Notes: generated from the letters alone by a model not told the origin. Numbered from the stretch's first letter, positions 1 through 9,786 are shown. The stretch is 64,000 nt of DNA from Arthrobacter sp. PAMC 25486 (GCF_000785535.1 NZ_CP007595.1:124001-188000); one strand, 5' to 3'. Made by a program: numbers and translations.

Positions 1-430
1 GCACGCGGCAGCAGCCTCACTGGCATCCTTCAACCCCGTCATCTGGATCGCAGGCGGACTGTCCAAGGGCGTCGACTACGACGCGCTCATCAAAACCCAT
101 GCGGCCCGGCTGAAGGCAGTCGTGCTCATCGGCACCGACAGTTCCGCGCTGGAAGGCTCGCTGGCCCGGCACGCACCCGGCGTGCAACTGTTGAAAACCC
201 GCGCCGAAGGCGGACGGCACGCCGACGCCTCCGCACTGCGCGGGGACGCAGTCATGGCCGAGGCCGTCGCCATGGCGGCGTCACTGGCACGTGACGGGGA
301 CACGGTGCTGATGGCACCGGCGTCGGCCTCCATGGACCAGTTCACCTCCTACGCGCACCGTGGCGAAGCGTTCATCGACGCCGTCCGGGAGCTGTTGGAA
401 GCACGGGCAAGCGCCTCAAGGGAGTCATAG
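1..430 (+). CDS. murD: UDP-N-acetylmuramoylalanine--D-glutamate ligase, C-terminal part
   Basis: The open frame enters from the left edge (first complete codon at position 2) and stops at 428-430. MurD adds D-glutamate to UDP-MurNAc-L-Ala in the cytoplasm during peptidoglycan precursor synthesis. The visible 142 residues are the C-terminal Mur ligase domain, recognised by NPVIWIAGGLSKGVDY, the usual place where the ligase C-terminal Rossmann-like domain begins to bind its substrates, and by the late SFDQF-type stretch seen here as SMDQFTSYAHRGEAF. The gene runs directly into ftsW, whose GTG start uses the last base of the murD stop codon, so the two are surely co-transcribed and probably translationally coupled. 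The N-terminal and central ATP-binding domains lie outside the window. Confidence 0.93.
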   Translation, partial: HAAAASLASFNPVIWIAGGLSKGVDYDALIKTHAARLKAVVLIGTDSSALEGSLARHAPGVQLLKTRAEGGRHADASALRGDAVMAEAVAMAASLARDGDTVLMAPASASMDQFTSYAHRGEAFIDAVRELLEARASASRES

Positions 431-1722
431 TGGCCAGGACCCCCACACAGCCAGGTAAGGCTGCCACCAGCGCAGCACGAGCCAAGAAGAGTGTGGATCC
501 GGCCAAAGGCGACCAGGCCGCACCGGCCGCCTCCAAGGCCGGCGCACCAACAGCAGCCAAGCCCGGTCGCCAACGCCCATTTCAGCGCTACCGCCAACGG
601 TTCAACTCTAGGGTGGGCCGACCCACCGTCTCCTACTACTGGATCATCGGCACCACGGTGGCCCTGACCCTGATCGGGCGCATGACGGTGCTCTCGGCCT
701 CCACGGCCGAGACGATCTCGCAGGGTAAGGATCCGTACGACCTGTTCATCAAGGAGTCGGGCTTTGCCGCGCTTGGCCTGTTGCTGATGTTTGTGCTGTC
801 CTGCATGCCGGCGACGTTTTGGAAAAAGGCTGCCCCGTTCCTCTTCCTGTTGGCAGTGGTCCTGCTGGTGCTGATCTTCACCCCACTTGGCGTCAACGTC
901 AACGGCAACCTGAACTGGCTGGCGTTTGGTCCGTTGCAGTTCCAGCCATCTGAGGCGGCAAAACTTGCCCTGGCCGTGTGGATGGGCGCCGTGCTTGCAG
1001 CCAAAGGCAGGCTGGTGCGCGAATTTTGGCATGTGATCGTGCCTGTTGGTGTGGGGGCGGCCATCATCCTGGGACTGATTTTGCTAGGTCACGACCTTGG
1101 CACGGCCGTCATCATTGGCATGATGGTGCTGGCCGGGCTGATGTTTGCCGGCGTGCGCTGGTGGACCTTGGCCCTTGCCGTGGCCGCCGGCGGCGCCGTT
1201 GCCATAATCTCAAACCTGACCAGTGAAAACCGGACCGGCCGCTTCGCCAGCTGGCTGGGCGACTGCAGCCAGCCCGGCGCCTGCGACCAGTACCTGAACG
1301 GCGCCTACGCGCTGGCCTCGGGGGGCTGGTTTGGTGTGGGGCTCGGCCAGAGCCGGCAGAAGTGGAACTGGATTCCCGAAGCCCACAACGACTTCATCTT
1401 CGCGATCATCGGAGAAGAGTTCGGCCTGATGGGCACCATCATCATCGTTGGCCTGTACGCGGTGCTCGCCTTCTCCATCTTCCGCGTCATCAACACGCGC
1501 AACGACACCTTCTCCAGGATTGTGTGCGGGATGATCCTGACCTGGATCATCGGCCAGGCCGCCGTCAACATTGCCGTTGTTGTCGGCCTGCTGCCGGTGA
1601 TCGGCGTCCCGCTGCCCTTGATCTCCTACGGCGGTACGGCACTGATCATGGTGCTTGCCGCGGTCGGTGTCGTGCTCTCCTTTTCCCGCACTGAACCAGA
1701 AAGAACCACGAAACCCCGATGA
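430..1722 (+). CDS. ftsW: SEDS-family peptidoglycan glycosyltransferase FtsW
   Basis: FtsW polymerises lipid II at the septum together with its partner class B PBP. The 430-residue product has an unusually long Ala/Lys/Pro-rich cytoplasmic N-terminus (about 65 residues), then about ten membrane segments starting near [20 protein letters not shown] signatures are visible: [12 protein letters not shown], the extracellular loop [16 protein letters not shown] with the Asp that is catalytic in SEDS enzymes, and SYGGTALI near the C-terminus. Start is GTG at 430, overlapping the murD stop by one base. The end overlaps the murG start by 4 bp. RodA is the alternative SEDS member, but the dcw position decides for FtsW. 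Confidence 0.95.
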   Translation: MARTPTQPGKAATSAARAKKSVDPAKGDQAAPAASKAGAPTAAKPGRQRPFQRYRQRFNSRVGRPTVSYYWIIGTTVALTLIGRMTVLSASTAETISQGKDPYDLFIKESGFAALGLLLMFVLSCMPATFWKKAAPFLFLLAVVLLVLIFTPLGVNVNGNLNWLAFGPLQFQPSEAAKLALAVWMGAVLAAKGRLVREFWHVIVPVGVGAAIILGLILLGHDLGTAVIIGMMVLAGLMFAGVRWWTLALAVAAGGAVAIISNLTSENRTGRFASWLGDCSQPGACDQYLNGAYALASGGWFGVGLGQSRQKWNWIPEAHNDFIFAIIGEEFGLMGTIIIVGLYAVLAFSIFRVINTRNDTFSRIVCGMILTWIIGQAAVNIAVVVGLLPVIGVPLPLISYGGTALIMVLAAVGVVLSFSRTEPERTTKPR

Positions 1723-2855
1723 CGCCGAAGCAAAACATGACCCACAAGCAAAACCAGCCGCTGTCGGTGGTCCTGGCCGGCGGCGGCTCCGCAGGTCATG
1801 TCAGCCCGCTGCTGGCCATTGCCGGCGCCATCCGCCAACGCTCACCCGAGGCCGCCATCGTGGCCGTGGGCAGCAAGGGGGGCTTGGAGGAAACCCTGGT
1901 GCCCGCAGCCGGCTACGAACTGGCGCTCATCGAGCGCATCCCGCTGCCCCGCAAACCATCCAGGGACCTCCTGAAGCTGCCGGTGCGCATGCGTCAGGCA
2001 ATCACCACAGCCAAGGCGATCCTCACCGACGCCAACGCAGACGTGCTCGTCGGTGTTGGCGGCTATGTCTGCACCCCCATGTACCTGGCGGCCAAGTCGC
2101 TGGGCGTGCCGATCGTCATCCACGAGGCCAACACGAAGGCGGGACTGGCCAACAAGGTCGGCGCCCGGTACACAAGCCACGTGGGCACCGCCTTCGCCGC
2201 AACCAAGATCCGCCACGCACACCTCGTGGGCATGCCCATGCGGGCAGACATCGCAGGCCTGGACCGGGCCGCCGACCGGGCCGGTGCCCGGGAACGCCTG
2301 GGCCTGGACGCCAACCGGCCAACGCTCATCGTCACGGGCGGATCCCTCGGCGCCCTGCGCCTGAACCGTGCCGTGGCCGGGGCCGTGGACGCCCTGGCCG
2401 CGGCCGGGATCCAAACCCTGCACATCACCGGCAAGGGCAAGCCGGTGCTCAACGCCGACGGCACCCCGCTCACCGCACCCCTGTACCAGCAGCGCGAATA
2501 CGTGGACGTCATGGCCGATGTCTACGCCGCTGCGGACCTGCTGTTATGCCGCTCAGGTGCCGGGACGGTGTCGGAGGTGGCCGCCGTCGGGCTTCCCGCA
2601 GTATTTGTCCCACTGCCCATCGGCAACGGCGAGCAGGCCCGCAACGCCGACGAGTTGGTGCAGGCCCAGGCCGCCCTGCTCGTTGCCGATGACGAGTTGG
2701 ATGCGCATTGGATTCAAACGCAACTGGTGCCGTTGTGCCTTGATGCACCGCGGCTGGCCCGCATGGGCGAAGCCGCGGCAGGTCTTGGGATTCGAGATGC
2801 CGCCGAACGCATGGCGCACATGGTATTCGCCGCTGGCGGGACGCCGGGCGCATGA
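1719..2855 (+). CDS. murG: UDP-GlcNAc--lipid I N-acetylglucosaminyltransferase MurG
   Basis: MurG transfers GlcNAc onto lipid I to make lipid II at the inner face of the membrane. The 378-residue protein has the N-terminal glycine loop [15 protein letters not shown] near residue 22, and the C-terminal GT-B nucleotide-sugar site [20 protein letters not shown] followed by NGEQARNA. Length is typical. The ATG at 1719 overlaps the ftsW stop (ATGA). A second in-frame ATG at 1737 begins nearer the conserved core and could be the true start. The end overlaps the first possible murC ATG, but murC probably starts slightly downstream. Confidence 0.95.
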   Translation: MTPKQNMTHKQNQPLSVVLAGGGSAGHVSPLLAIAGAIRQRSPEAAIVAVGSKGGLEETLVPAAGYELALIERIPLPRKPSRDLLKLPVRMRQAITTAKAILTDANADVLVGVGGYVCTPMYLAAKSLGVPIVIHEANTKAGLANKVGARYTSHVGTAFAATKIRHAHLVGMPMRADIAGLDRAADRAGARERLGLDANRPTLIVTGGSLGALRLNRAVAGAVDALAAAGIQTLHITGKGKPVLNADGTPLTAPLYQQREYVDVMADVYAAADLLLCRSGAGTVSEVAAVGLPAVFVPLPIGNGEQARNADELVQAQAALLVADDELDAHWIQTQLVPLCLDAPRLARMGEAAAGLGIRDAAERMAHMVFAAGGTPGA

Positions 2856-2872
2856 GAAAGGAAACAACCCCC

Positions 2873-4294
2873 GTGGCTTATATTCCACCAACACTGGCCG
2901 AGCTGGGCCGCGTGCACTTCATCGGCATGGGCGGGGCCGGCATGTCGGCAATCGCCCGGATCATGCTGGGCCAAGGCATTCCGGTCAGCGGCTCCGACGC
3001 CAAGGACTCCGCCGGGCTGGGACAGTTGCAGGGACTCGGTGCCACCGTCTTCATCGGCCAAACCGCCAACAACGTTGCCGGGGCAGACACCGTCGTGGTC
3101 TCCACCGCCATCCGCGAAGCCAACCCCGAACTGGCAGCCGCCAGGGCCGCAGGGCTCCGGGTGCTGCACCGTTCCCAAGCCCTGGCCGCCACCATGGCGG
3201 ATGACGTTGTTGTTGCCGTGGCCGGAACGCACGGCAAGACGACCACCACCTCCATGATCACCGTCATGCTGCGCGGCGCCGGCGTTGACGCCTCGTTCGC
3301 GGTGGGCGGCACGGTGCAGGGGCTGGGAGTTAACGCGGCCCACGGCAGCGCTGGCGTGTTTGTGGCCGAGGCCGACGAGTCCGACGCCTCCTTCCTGAAC
3401 TACCGCCCGCACCTTGCCGTGGTGACCAACCTTGAGGCCGACCACCTTGACCACTACGGCACGGCCGAGGCTGTTTTTGCCGCCTTTGAGCAGTTTGTGG
3501 CGCTGCTGCCTGCCGATGGCACCTTGATCGCCTGCGCCGACGACGCCGGATCCGCCGCCTTGGCTGCCCACGCCGCCGCCACGGGCAAGCGCTGCCTCAG
3601 CTACGGTTTCGCCCCAACGGCGGACATCCGCCTGGTCCCCGAAGCTCAGGAGGGTTTGCGCACGAGCGCCACCGTCGTAGTGCGTGCCGGACTGCTCCCG
3701 GACGGGGAGGGACGCACCGTGACGCTGCACCTCGGCGTTCCGGGCGACCACAACCTCAGCAACGCCGGGGCCGCCCTTGCGGTCGCCGTGGGGCTGGGTG
3801 TTGATGTCGCTGCGGCTGTCGCCGCCCTGGCCACGTTCAGCGGTGCCGCCCGCCGCTTTGAGGCCAAGGGGGAGGGGCGCGGTGTTGCCGTTTTTGACGA
3901 CTACGCCCACCACCCCACCGAGGTCAGGGCCGCACTGCTCGCTGCCAGGACTGTCGCCGGCGACCACAGGGTCCATGTGCTGTTCCAGCCCCACCTGTTC
4001 TCCCGCACGGCCGAGTTCGCCAAGGAATTTGCCCAAGCCCTGGACCTGGCGGATACTGTGGCCGTCCTTGACATCTTCCCCGCCCGTGAGGACCCCATCC
4101 CCGGTGTCACTAGCGAACTCATCACCGCGGAACTGCACACGCCGTTTGGTTACGCCCCGGACAGTGCGTCCGCCGTGGCCCAACTGGCCGGCGGTGCCGT
4201 TGCCGGTGATGTGATCCTGACGGTGGGAGCCGGGGATGTCACCGACCTGGGGTCGGCGCTTGTGGCCGCCCTGCAGGGGCACGGCGATGGCTGA
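2873..4294 (+). CDS. murC: UDP-N-acetylmuramate--L-alanine ligase MurC
   Basis: MurC adds L-alanine to UDP-MurNAc, the first Mur ligase step. Seen in order: the N-terminal dinucleotide-like loop FIGMGGAGMSAIA, the ATP loop AGTHGKTTTTSM near residue 118, the central EADESDASF and the C-terminal DDYAHHPTEVRA. I chose the GTG at 2873 because a clear AAAGGA ribosome site lies about 10 nt upstream and the product MAYIPPTLAELGRVHFIG fits the family. The ATG at 2852, overlapping murG, would add seven residues. The last 8 bp overlap ftsQ. Confidence 0.93.
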   Translation: MAYIPPTLAELGRVHFIGMGGAGMSAIARIMLGQGIPVSGSDAKDSAGLGQLQGLGATVFIGQTANNVAGADTVVVSTAIREANPELAAARAAGLRVLHRSQALAATMADDVVVAVAGTHGKTTTTSMITVMLRGAGVDASFAVGGTVQGLGVNAAHGSAGVFVAEADESDASFLNYRPHLAVVTNLEADHLDHYGTAEAVFAAFEQFVALLPADGTLIACADDAGSAALAAHAAATGKRCLSYGFAPTADIRLVPEAQEGLRTSATVVVRAGLLPDGEGRTVTLHLGVPGDHNLSNAGAALAVAVGLGVDVAAAVAALATFSGAARRFEAKGEGRGVAVFDDYAHHPTEVRAALLAARTVAGDHRVHVLFQPHLFSRTAEFAKEFAQALDLADTVAVLDIFPAREDPIPGVTSELITAELHTPFGYAPDSASAVAQLAGGAVAGDVILTVGAGDVTDLGSALVAALQGHGDG

Positions 4295-5447
4295 ACCGCG
4301 CAAACCGCGCGTCATCAAGACGCGCCCCCGCGCCACACCTCCCGAAGGGGGTGCGGCTGCTGCAACCGCGCCGGCTGAGGACAAGGCGCTGGCCACCGCG
4401 AAACCTCCCGCGGCGAAGTCCACCCCTGTGACGCCCGCCGCTGAAGCTGCGGCGAAGCCTGCAGCCGGTGCGGTCCGGCACACCAGCTCAAAGGTGTCCG
4501 TGGAACCGTTGCCGAGCGACAAGGCTGCTGATTCAACGCCTGCTCCGGCTAAACGCGCGTCGCCAAAAGCTGCGCGGTCAGGGCTTCCGTCGTTAAAGAC
4601 TGGTTCGCCCATGCGGCCAAAACCCCGGAAACCAAAGGCAGCGGCGTCCATGCCACCAAGGACTGGCCCGTCCAACGCTGCTGACGGACAGGACGCGCCC
4701 CATGCCCAGGTCCTGGCGTTCCCCGTGCCTCGTTTCAAGCGCAGGCGCCGCACCATTGTGTACTCGGTGGCGGGAATTGTGGCCGTCCTGGCTCTTGTCA
4801 TGTCCTTCGCACTTTTTTCCCCTGTGCTTGCCGTCAAGACAGTTGTTTTTGACGGGCAAAAGCTTGTTGATCCCAAGATCCTGGAACACGCCGTGGCGCC
4901 CATTTTTGGCAAGCCCCTGCCGCAGGTGACGGCGGAGGAGGTCCAAGCGCTGCTGGGCCAGGTGGTCCAGGTCAAGAGCTCACGCATTGAGGCCAGGCCG
5001 CCGTCCACGCTGCACGTGCGCATCGTGGAGCGGATCCCGGTGGCACTGCTGAAAAACGAGGACACGTATCTGCTCGTAGACCAGGAAGGCGTGGAGCTGG
5101 GAACCACAACGGATCCGGCATCCGTGTCGCTGCCGTTGATCGACGGCGGCAAGGCTGTCATTGGCCAGGACACCTTCAATGCGATGACGGCGGTGCTGGC
5201 CAATTTGCCGCAGTCCATCCTGGCGCAGCTGGCCAACGCCTCGGCGGCATCCCCGGATGCTGTTGAGCTGAAACTCGTGGATGGCCGCAGCGTCATCTGG
5301 GGTGATGCCAGCGACATGGAGTTGAAGGCAGTGGTGCTGGAGGCGTTGCTGAATGCCCCGGTGCCAGCACCGGAGGCCGGGGCTCCTGCCCCGGCACCTG
5401 TCAAGGTCTTTGACGTGAGCGCCCCGCGCCGCCCGGTGACTCGATAG
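4287..5447 (+). CDS. ftsQ: Cell division protein FtsQ (POTRA domain)
   Basis: FtsQ is a bitopic membrane protein that recruits and regulates the septal synthase complex. The chosen ATG at 4287 gives 386 residues and overlaps the murC stop by 8 bp (ATGGCTGA). An upstream in-frame start at 4236 lies deep inside murC and is unlikely. The first ~150 residues are a disordered Ala/Pro/Lys-rich cytoplasmic tail, followed by RRRR and a membrane segment (TIVYSVAGIVAVLALVMSFA), then the POTRA domain beginning PVLAVKTVVFDGQKLVDP and the FtsQ/DivIB C-terminal domain. The tail length is typical of actinobacteria rather than of E. coli. A 366-bp gap follows before ftsZ. Confidence 0.9.
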   Translation: MAEPRKPRVIKTRPRATPPEGGAAAATAPAEDKALATAKPPAAKSTPVTPAAEAAAKPAAGAVRHTSSKVSVEPLPSDKAADSTPAPAKRASPKAARSGLPSLKTGSPMRPKPRKPKAAASMPPRTGPSNAADGQDAPHAQVLAFPVPRFKRRRRTIVYSVAGIVAVLALVMSFALFSPVLAVKTVVFDGQKLVDPKILEHAVAPIFGKPLPQVTAEEVQALLGQVVQVKSSRIEARPPSTLHVRIVERIPVALLKNEDTYLLVDQEGVELGTTTDPASVSLPLIDGGKAVIGQDTFNAMTAVLANLPQSILAQLANASAASPDAVELKLVDGRSVIWGDASDMELKAVVLEALLNAPVPAPEAGAPAPAPVKVFDVSAPRRPVTR

Positions 5448-5619
5448 GGTGACGGTAGAGGTGGCACGACAGGGCGTGGTGGAAAGTGCCACGTCGGCGG
5501 GAGCCGTGAAGAATATGCCGACTGCACCACATAATGAGGTGTTTGACAGGTTTTTTGGGCGGATTCACGCGACACGCGGCAGTGGTAATTGCATGCGGGG
5601 CAGATGCACCATAGCGTCA

Positions 5620-5649
5620 CTGACAAGAGTTAGTTGACATAACTATAAC
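5620..5649 (+). promoter_or_regulatory. Candidate ftsZ promoter
   Basis: The gap 5448-5813 between ftsQ and ftsZ is the longest break in the cluster. Inside it, CTGACA (5620-5625) and TATAAC (5644-5649) are separated by 18 bp, a good sigma-A-like pair. A perfect TTGACA also lies at 5634-5639 but is too close to that -10 box to pair with it. This would give ftsZ its own transcript with a leader of about 160 nt. The rest of the gap shows no convincing coding region. Confidence 0.5.
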
Positions 5650-5666
5650 CTTCAACCTGAAGGTTA
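5646..5666. promoter_or_regulatory. 9-bp perfect palindrome just downstream of the ftsZ -10 box
   Basis: TAACCTTCA (5646-5654) and TGAAGGTTA (5658-5666) are exact inverted repeats around the 3-nt loop ACC. The palindrome overlaps the end of the predicted -10 box and the expected transcription start, so it could be an operator or a hairpin at the 5' end of the ftsZ leader. Confidence 0.6.
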
Positions 5667-5813
5667 AGCTGGCAAAGCTTCAAGTGACACTGAAAGGTTT
5701 GCCCAGGATTGACGCTTCCCAGAATCGACGCTGGGACTTTCAGTCACCGTCAGCTTGCCGGCACAGCACCAATTTTGATCTTCGAAGCAACAAACGAACA
5801 AGGGACACGTAAC

Positions 5814-6983
5814 GTGGCAGCACCCCAGAATTACTTGGCAGTCATCAAAGTCGTCGGTATCGGCGGCGGCGGCGTAAATGCAGTTAACCGCATGATTGAC
5901 GTGGGCCTGCGCGGCGTGGAATTCATCGCCATCAACACCGACGCCCAGGCGTTGCTGATGAGCGACGCCGACGTCAAGCTCGACGTCGGCCGGGAACTGA
6001 CCCGCGGCCTCGGTGCAGGCGCCAACCCCGACGTTGGACGCCAGGCTGCGGAGGACCATGCGGAAGAGATCGAGGAAGTCCTGCGCGGGGCTGACATGGT
6101 GTTTGTGACTGCAGGCGAGGGTGGCGGCACCGGAACCGGCGGAGCGCCCGTTGTTGCCCGCATCGCCCGCACCCTGGGTGCCCTGACCATTGGTGTGGTG
6201 ACCCGCCCGTTCACGTTCGAGGGCCGCCGTCGTGCTTCCAGTGCCGACAACGGCATTGAGGCGCTGCGCGACGAGGTTGACACGCTCATCGTCATCCCCA
6301 ACGACCGCCTGCTGTCCATCAGTGACCGCAACGTCTCCGTCATGGATGCTTTCCGTTCCGCCGATCAGGTGCTGCTGTCCGGCGTCCAGGGCATCACCGA
6401 CTTGATCACCACCCCCGGCCTGATCAACCTTGACTTTGCCGATGTGAAGTCGGTCATGCAGGGTGCCGGCTCGGCCCTCATGGGCATCGGCTCGGCCCGC
6501 GGCGAGGACCGTGCCGTCAAGGCTGCGGAACTGGCCATCGCCTCCCCGCTGCTGGAAGCGTCCATCGACGGCGCCCACGGCGTGCTGCTGTCAGTCCAGG
6601 GCGGCTCCGACCTTGGCCTGTTCGAGATCAACGAGGCCGCCCGCCTGGTCCAGGAGGTGGCGCACCCCGAGGCAAACATCATCTTCGGTGCCGTCATCGA
6701 CGACGCCCTGGGTGACGAGGTCCGCGTGACGGTCATTGCCGCAGGCTTTGACGCACCCGAGGCCGAGACCACGGCAGTGGAGCCGGCAGCCGCCGTCGCC
6801 CCTCCGGCGCCGTCAGCGGATCCGGCCAGCGCCACGGTGACGAACCTGAACCAGTGGGGCACCCAGTCGGGCGCCCACGTGCCCGCCGACGGAGGCTTTG
6901 ACGTTGAGCTGCCCGCCATTGTCGAGCCCGATCTCACCGGCCACCGCGCCGATGACCTGGATGTCCCCGACTTCCTGAAGTAA
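5814..6983 (+). CDS. ftsZ: Cell division GTPase FtsZ
   Basis: FtsZ is the tubulin-like GTPase that forms the Z-ring. The GTG at 5814, with AAGGGA about 8 nt upstream, gives a 389-residue product starting [20 protein letters not shown]. The longer frame from 5709 adds 35 residues unlike any FtsZ N-terminus. Visible motifs are [13 protein letters not shown] (nucleotide loop), the tubulin signature [13 protein letters not shown] near residue 105, and the C-terminal peptide [10 protein letters not shown] that binds partners such as SepF and FtsW. The linker before it is Pro/Ala-rich. Confidence 0.97.
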   Translation: MAAPQNYLAVIKVVGIGGGGVNAVNRMIDVGLRGVEFIAINTDAQALLMSDADVKLDVGRELTRGLGAGANPDVGRQAAEDHAEEIEEVLRGADMVFVTAGEGGGTGTGGAPVVARIARTLGALTIGVVTRPFTFEGRRRASSADNGIEALRDEVDTLIVIPNDRLLSISDRNVSVMDAFRSADQVLLSGVQGITDLITTPGLINLDFADVKSVMQGAGSALMGIGSARGEDRAVKAAELAIASPLLEASIDGAHGVLLSVQGGSDLGLFEINEAARLVQEVAHPEANIIFGAVIDDALGDEVRVTVIAAGFDAPEAETTAVEPAAAVAPPAPSADPASATVTNLNQWGTQSGAHVPADGGFDVELPAIVEPDLTGHRADDLDVPDFLK

Positions 6984-6993
6984 GCACGTCCCA

Positions 6994-7016
6994 GCCGGCA
7001 GCGCACAGCTGCCGGC
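6994..7016. terminator. Hairpin between ftsZ and pgeF
   Basis: GCCGGCAGC (6994-7002) and GCTGCCGGC (7008-7016) form a perfect 9-bp stem with a 5-nt loop. No T-run follows, so it may be an attenuator or a processing/stability hairpin rather than a full terminator. Confidence 0.5.
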
Positions 7017-7042
7017 GCATCATGATTGGTCAGGTTGTTTGC

Positions 7043-7768
7043 ATGTGGTCCATCACGGAAGTCCGCCCCGGCATCAGGGTCGGCTTCACCGACACCACGG
7101 CCGGCAACCTGGCCTTTCACGTTTCTGATGACCCCGCCCTGGTAGCCGGCCGCCGGGCAGCCGTTGACGCCCGCGTTGGCAGCCCCGGTGTGGCCCTGGC
7201 CTACATGAGCCAGGTGCATGGCGCCCACGTGGCCATGGTGTCCGGCGGGGAACGGGGTGCCGCGGCGCCCACCGCGGATGCCATGGTCCTTGAGCCTGAC
7301 GGGCAGGCCTGCGGCCTGGCGGTCATGGTGGCTGACTGCGTCCCGGTGGTGCTCATCGGGGAGAAGCCCGGGGGAGCGCCGCTGCTAGCCGTGGCCCACG
7401 CCGGCCGCCCGGGCGTGGAGGCTGGGGTCATTGACGCCGTCGTGGCCCGCCTGCGCGCATCCGGGGCAAGCTCCGTGGAGGCCTGGCTGGGGCCCAGCGT
7501 GTGCGGTGCATGCTACGAGGTGCCGGAGGGCATGCGTGCCCAGGTCTCACTCCATGTCCCGGAGGCGTTTGCCACCACCTCGTGGGGGACGCCCGCCCTG
7601 GACCTGCCGGCCGCGGTGCTGGCCCAACTCAACGCCAACGGGGTGCGCGCCCACGCCAGCGGCATCTGCACCCTCGAAGACCCCCGCTACTATTCCCACC
7701 GCCGGTCACAACGCGACGGCGAGCCGGAAGGGCGCTTCATCGGATTTGTTGCCGCAACACCGCGCTGA
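7043..7768 (+). CDS. pgeF: Multicopper polyphenol oxidase-like/purine nucleoside phosphorylase family (YfiH/PgeF)
   Basis: This is the DUF152/YfiH family protein that sits after ftsZ in many actinobacteria. Family members correct mis-incorporated L-serine in peptidoglycan precursors (PgeF) and have also been shown to act on purine nucleosides and copper. The metal-ligand motifs are visible: the His in SQVHGAHV, the Cys in MVADCVPVVL and the His in VAHAGRPGVEAGV, then GPSVCGACYEV. ATG 7043 begins at the conserved MWS..EVRPG region and gives 241 residues. An ATG at 7022 would add seven. Which activity dominates here cannot be read from sequence. Confidence 0.88.
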   Translation: MWSITEVRPGIRVGFTDTTAGNLAFHVSDDPALVAGRRAAVDARVGSPGVALAYMSQVHGAHVAMVSGGERGAAAPTADAMVLEPDGQACGLAVMVADCVPVVLIGEKPGGAPLLAVAHAGRPGVEAGVIDAVVARLRASGASSVEAWLGPSVCGACYEVPEGMRAQVSLHVPEAFATTSWGTPALDLPAAVLAQLNANGVRAHASGICTLEDPRYYSHRRSQRDGEPEGRFIGFVAATPR

Positions 7769-7864
7769 CCCTGCGCTTGGACCCTGCGGCTCTGCCCTGC
7801 GGCCTAAGCCGGTGCCAACCATTCACCGCACCACCGGGTGCATACTGCGAAAGAGCAACACACC

Positions 7865-8629
7865 ATGACACTTGATGATCCCCGCACAGGTATTCTGGCG
7901 GAGCGCCTGGCTGCTGTGCGCCAGCGCATTGGCGCAGCCGTCGCCGCCACTGCCGCAACTGGTGGTGCCGCCGCGGATCCCACACTCATTGTTGTCACCA
8001 AGTTCCATCCCGGCGCCGACGTGCTCAGGCTCCGGCGCCTGGGTGTGGCCGACGTGGGTGAAAACCGGGACCAGGAAGCCGCTGCCAAGGCAGCCGAGGT
8101 GGCCGACGCGCACCTGCGCTGGCACTTCATCGGCCAGCTCCAAAGCAACAAGGCCAAATCGGTGGTCGGCTATGCCCATGCGGTGCACTCCATTGACAGG
8201 GCATCGCTCATTGCGGCATTGGAGAAGACCATGGTGGTGGAACAGCAGCAAACAGGACGCGCCAACCTTGACTGCTTTCTGCAGCTTGACCTGTCCAGCG
8301 CCTACCCCGAGCTGGCAGCGCAAGCCAACAACGCCCAAGGCGGCAGGGGAGGGCTCACGCCGTCGGACATGGAAAAGATGGCGGACAAGATTGCCGCCAG
8401 TGCCGGGCTGAACCTGGCCGGAGTCATGGCGGTGGCGCCACTGGGTGTCGCCCCCGAACCAGCCTTTGAGCTGCTCGCCAGACTGTCGGCGAAACTTGTT
8501 GCCGCCCATCCCCAGGCCACCGGGATTTCAGCCGGCATGAGCCACGATTTGGAGGCCGCCATTGCCTGCGGGGCGACACACCTGCGTGTCGGTTCCGATA
8601 TACTCGGCCCCCGCCCGGCGGTGCTGTAG
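7865..8629 (+). CDS. yggS: YggS/PROSC-family pyridoxal phosphate homeostasis protein
   Basis: The family binds PLP and buffers the cell's vitamin B6 pool; it resembles the alanine racemase barrel without racemase activity. The PLP lysine is in LIVVTKFHPGADV (near residue 43), followed by the family motif VGENRDQE, then WHFIGQLQSNKAK, GVMAVAPLG and the C-terminal SAGMSHDLEAAIACGATHLRVG. I took the ATG at 7865 (254 residues). An ATG at 7838 would add nine residues with no homology value. Position between pgeF and sepF is typical of actinobacterial division clusters. Confidence 0.92.
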   Translation: MTLDDPRTGILAERLAAVRQRIGAAVAATAATGGAAADPTLIVVTKFHPGADVLRLRRLGVADVGENRDQEAAAKAAEVADAHLRWHFIGQLQSNKAKSVVGYAHAVHSIDRASLIAALEKTMVVEQQQTGRANLDCFLQLDLSSAYPELAAQANNAQGGRGGLTPSDMEKMADKIAASAGLNLAGVMAVAPLGVAPEPAFELLARLSAKLVAAHPQATGISAGMSHDLEAAIACGATHLRVGSDILGPRPAVL

Positions 8630-8715
8630 CGTTTTGGGTGTTGGCAACAACGGAATTTCCCGCACAACGTATCAATAAAGAGTTTTGTGCTTTGCATAAC
8701 TAATGAGGAGCAACC

Positions 8716-9243
8716 ATGGCTGGCGCTATGCGCAAGACAATGATCTTTCTTGGGCTCGCCGACGGTGACGAGCACTACGATGCCGAGCATGCGCCGTCGT
8801 TGCCCAAGGATGACGACTACGCTGAGTCACCCGTGCGTGAAAGTGCACCGGTTCCAGCCCCGGTCCAGGAAGCCGCCGCACCCAAGGCTGGCGACGAAGA
8901 ATACCGGGCTCCGGTAACCCCCATCAAGCGTGCCGCATCAAATCGGGAAGAGGCAGTTAGTTTGCGTCAGATCACCACCGTTCACCCCCGCTCCTACAAT
9001 GACGCGAAAATCATTGGCGAGAGCTTCCGTGATGGCATCCCGGTCATCATGAACGTCACGGACATGGGCGAAGCGGACGCCAAGCGGCTCGTGGACTTCT
9101 CCGCCGGCCTGGTGTTTGGCCTGCGCGGCTCCATTGAGCGCGTGACCAACAAGGTGTTCCTGCTGTCCCCGTCCTATATTGAGGTGCTCGGCGACGATAA
9201 GAAGATCTCCGACACGCAGGCCAGCTTCTTCAACCAGAGTTAG
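8716..9243 (+). CDS. sepF: Cell division protein SepF
   Basis: SepF anchors FtsZ to the membrane and is essential in actinobacteria lacking FtsA. The 175-residue protein starts [16 protein letters not shown], the amphipathic N-terminal membrane-targeting helix. An acidic/Pro-rich linker follows, then the DUF552 core with [20 protein letters not shown], the VIMNVTDM strand and [24 protein letters not shown] at 8704-8708 is a strong ribosome site. A clear terminator follows at 9264. Confidence 0.96.
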   Translation: MAGAMRKTMIFLGLADGDEHYDAEHAPSLPKDDDYAESPVRESAPVPAPVQEAAAPKAGDEEYRAPVTPIKRAASNREEAVSLRQITTVHPRSYNDAKIIGESFRDGIPVIMNVTDMGEADAKRLVDFSAGLVFGLRGSIERVTNKVFLLSPSYIEVLGDDKKISDTQASFFNQS

Positions 9244-9263
9244 CGAACGCCACACACTTATTT

Positions 9264-9300
9264 GAACTGCCCGGGCACAAACTGCCCGGGCAGTTCGTTT
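9264..9300 (+). terminator. Rho-independent terminator after sepF
   Basis: A perfect 14-bp stem (9264-9277 with 9283-9296, 5-nt loop) is followed by GTTTAAC. It separates sepF from yggT. The following 100 bp (9301-9408) contain no gene I can support. Confidence 0.85.
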
Positions 9301-9420
9301 AACTTAACGTCCACCACGTCCAAGGCGTTCATGAGGCCTCCCAGCCAATCGTGAGCAGCTTGGTCTATTCTTGGTCTAAAGTCCCCGTCGTTTCTCAACC
9401 TAGAGATTGTGTGCACCCGC

Positions 9421-9711
9421 GTGACAATTGTTTTCGCTCTCCTATATTTGTTGCTGTTCCTGTACTTCCTGGTGCTCCTGCTGCGCATGGCATTCGACTG
9501 GGTCCAGGTCTTTGCCCGCGACTGGCGGCCCAAAGGTGCAGCACTCGTGGGCGCCTCCGTGGTTTACCGGCTCACGGACCCACCCTTGCGTAAGCTCCGG
9601 GCCATGCTTCCTCCCCTTCGAATTGGGCAGGTTGCCCTCGATATTGGCTTCCTGCTTTTGATCATTGTGGTGGGCATTGGGATGAGTGTCACAAGAAGTT
9701 TGGCAAGTTAG
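9421..9711 (+). CDS. YggT-family integral membrane protein
   Basis: This small protein (96 residues from GTG 9421, 100 from GTG 9409) has two membrane segments: TIVFALLYLLLFLYFLVLLL at the start and VALDIGFLLLIIVVGIGM near the end. Between them lies RMAFDWVQVFARDWRP...VYRLTDPPLRKLRAMLPPLRIG, the YggT signature. The family is conserved between sepF and divIVA and may help division or osmotic tolerance, but its role is not established. I prefer 9421 because family members begin at the first hydrophobic helix. Confidence 0.87.
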   Translation: MTIVFALLYLLLFLYFLVLLLRMAFDWVQVFARDWRPKGAALVGASVVYRLTDPPLRKLRAMLPPLRIGQVALDIGFLLLIIVVGIGMSVTRSLAS

Positions 9712-9786
9712 CGCCGCGTCGTTCGTTTTCGCCGCGGAAAAGTTATATTGTAAAAAGCGATAGACCCCCAGTGCAGATCTCCAGAT

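Noticed and set aside
1655..2692. 345-codon plus-strand frame inside ftsW/murG
   Set aside because: Arg/Pro/His-rich translation overlapping murG in another frame; shadow ORF.
2714..5626. 970-codon open frame on the minus strand across murC-ftsQ
   Set aside because: It is antisense to two well-supported genes, has Ser/Thr-rich composition of a GC-rich shadow frame and matches no protein family.
9258..9533. Minus-strand 91-codon frame between sepF and yggT
   Set aside because: It overlaps the start of yggT and the sepF terminator, and lacks a ribosome site.
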